6,310 bases of DNA from Anaeroplasmataceae bacterium. GTDB lineage: Bacteria > Bacillota_I > Bacilli_A > Acholeplasmatales > Anaeroplasmataceae. The DNA lies in the NCBI GenBank assembly GCA_029050385.1, contig JAIDMV010000100.1, positions 1 through 6,310 of the forward strand. The letters are read 5' to 3'. Below, piece after piece: positions 6,234 through 6,310 of this stretch. The notes under the pieces are model-generated. The model had not been told where the DNA came from, ran no database searches, and saw only the letters and a list, made by a program, of their open reading frames with translations. Both the position numbers and the translations under genes were made by a program. Each line of letters starts with the position of its first letter. The first letter of the stretch is position 1.

Positions 6234-6310
6234 ATGGCGAAATTCAAAAAATTATTTTTAAGTGCTGCAATGCTATTTGGCATTTGCGCCATAGGGGGGG
6301 GTCTTACATC
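6234..6310 (+). CDS. start of a secreted protein, probably the transporter's solute-binding protein (cut by window edge)
   Basis: Only the first 25 complete codons are present. The N-terminus MAKFKKLFLSAAMLFGICAI has a basic start (K3, K5, K6) and a hydrophobic core (about 7-20), i.e. a signal peptide. A cysteine (C18) sits where a lipoprotein cysteine might be, but L-F-G-I-C lacks the usual small residue (Gly/Ala/Ser) just before Cys, so lipid attachment is doubtful. The coding run of eight G at 6294-6301 encodes G21-G23. It lies 23 bases after two CUT1 permeases with no terminator between, and the missing subunit of that importer is the extracellular binding protein, which makes this the best guess. 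A secreted polysaccharide lyase or other exported protein cannot be excluded from this fragment. Confidence 0.6.
   Translation, partial: MAKFKKLFLSAAMLFGICAIGGGLT

Noticed and set aside
1..6310. CRISPR arrays, insertion sequences, tRNA or rRNA genes
   Set aside because: No spaced direct repeats, terminal inverted repeats, transposase, or RNA-gene landmarks were seen on either strand.

Overview
The window is AT-rich (about one third G+C by eye), tightly packed, and has every supported gene on the + strand. Strong AGGAGG-type ribosome binding sites, extended -10 promoters, a CcpA-type cre site and family resemblances all point to a low-GC Firmicute, probably a host-associated or gut member (Erysipelotrichia- or Lachnospiraceae-like). 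The exact taxon cannot be read from the sequence.

There are two transcription units. Unit 1 (about 100-2092) starts at an extended -10 promoter. It carries a sugar-1-phosphate nucleotidyltransferase and an overlapping NahK-like anomeric sugar kinase, and ends at a clear rho-independent terminator. Unit 2 (from about 2144 past the right edge) starts at a near-consensus promoter (TTGATA-17 bp-TATAAT). Its short leader holds a GC-rich palindrome and a cre site. It then encodes a cytosolic protein with a discoidin-like (F5/8 type C) C-terminal domain, a GH88 unsaturated glucuronyl hydrolase, two CUT1-type ABC permeases of the LplB/YtcP kind, and the first ~26 codons of a secreted protein that by position is most likely the solute-binding protein. 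The left 112 bases hold no gene; a possible minus-strand promoter there hints at a divergent gene outside the window.

Together the genes suggest a locus for using glycosaminoglycan (GAG) fragments. The transporter would import unsaturated disaccharides made by polysaccharide lyases. The GH88 enzyme would split them in the cytosol into a 4,5-unsaturated uronic acid (which opens to a 5-keto sugar) and an amino sugar. The kinase and nucleotidyltransferase could then turn the freed GlcNAc or GalNAc into the 1-phosphate and a nucleotide sugar. The GH88 and permease assignments rest on strong motifs; the link between the two units is inference. No transporter ATPase, lyase, sulfatase or uronate catabolic gene lies in the window. 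The least explained part is the cytosolic discoidin-like protein that leads unit 2.
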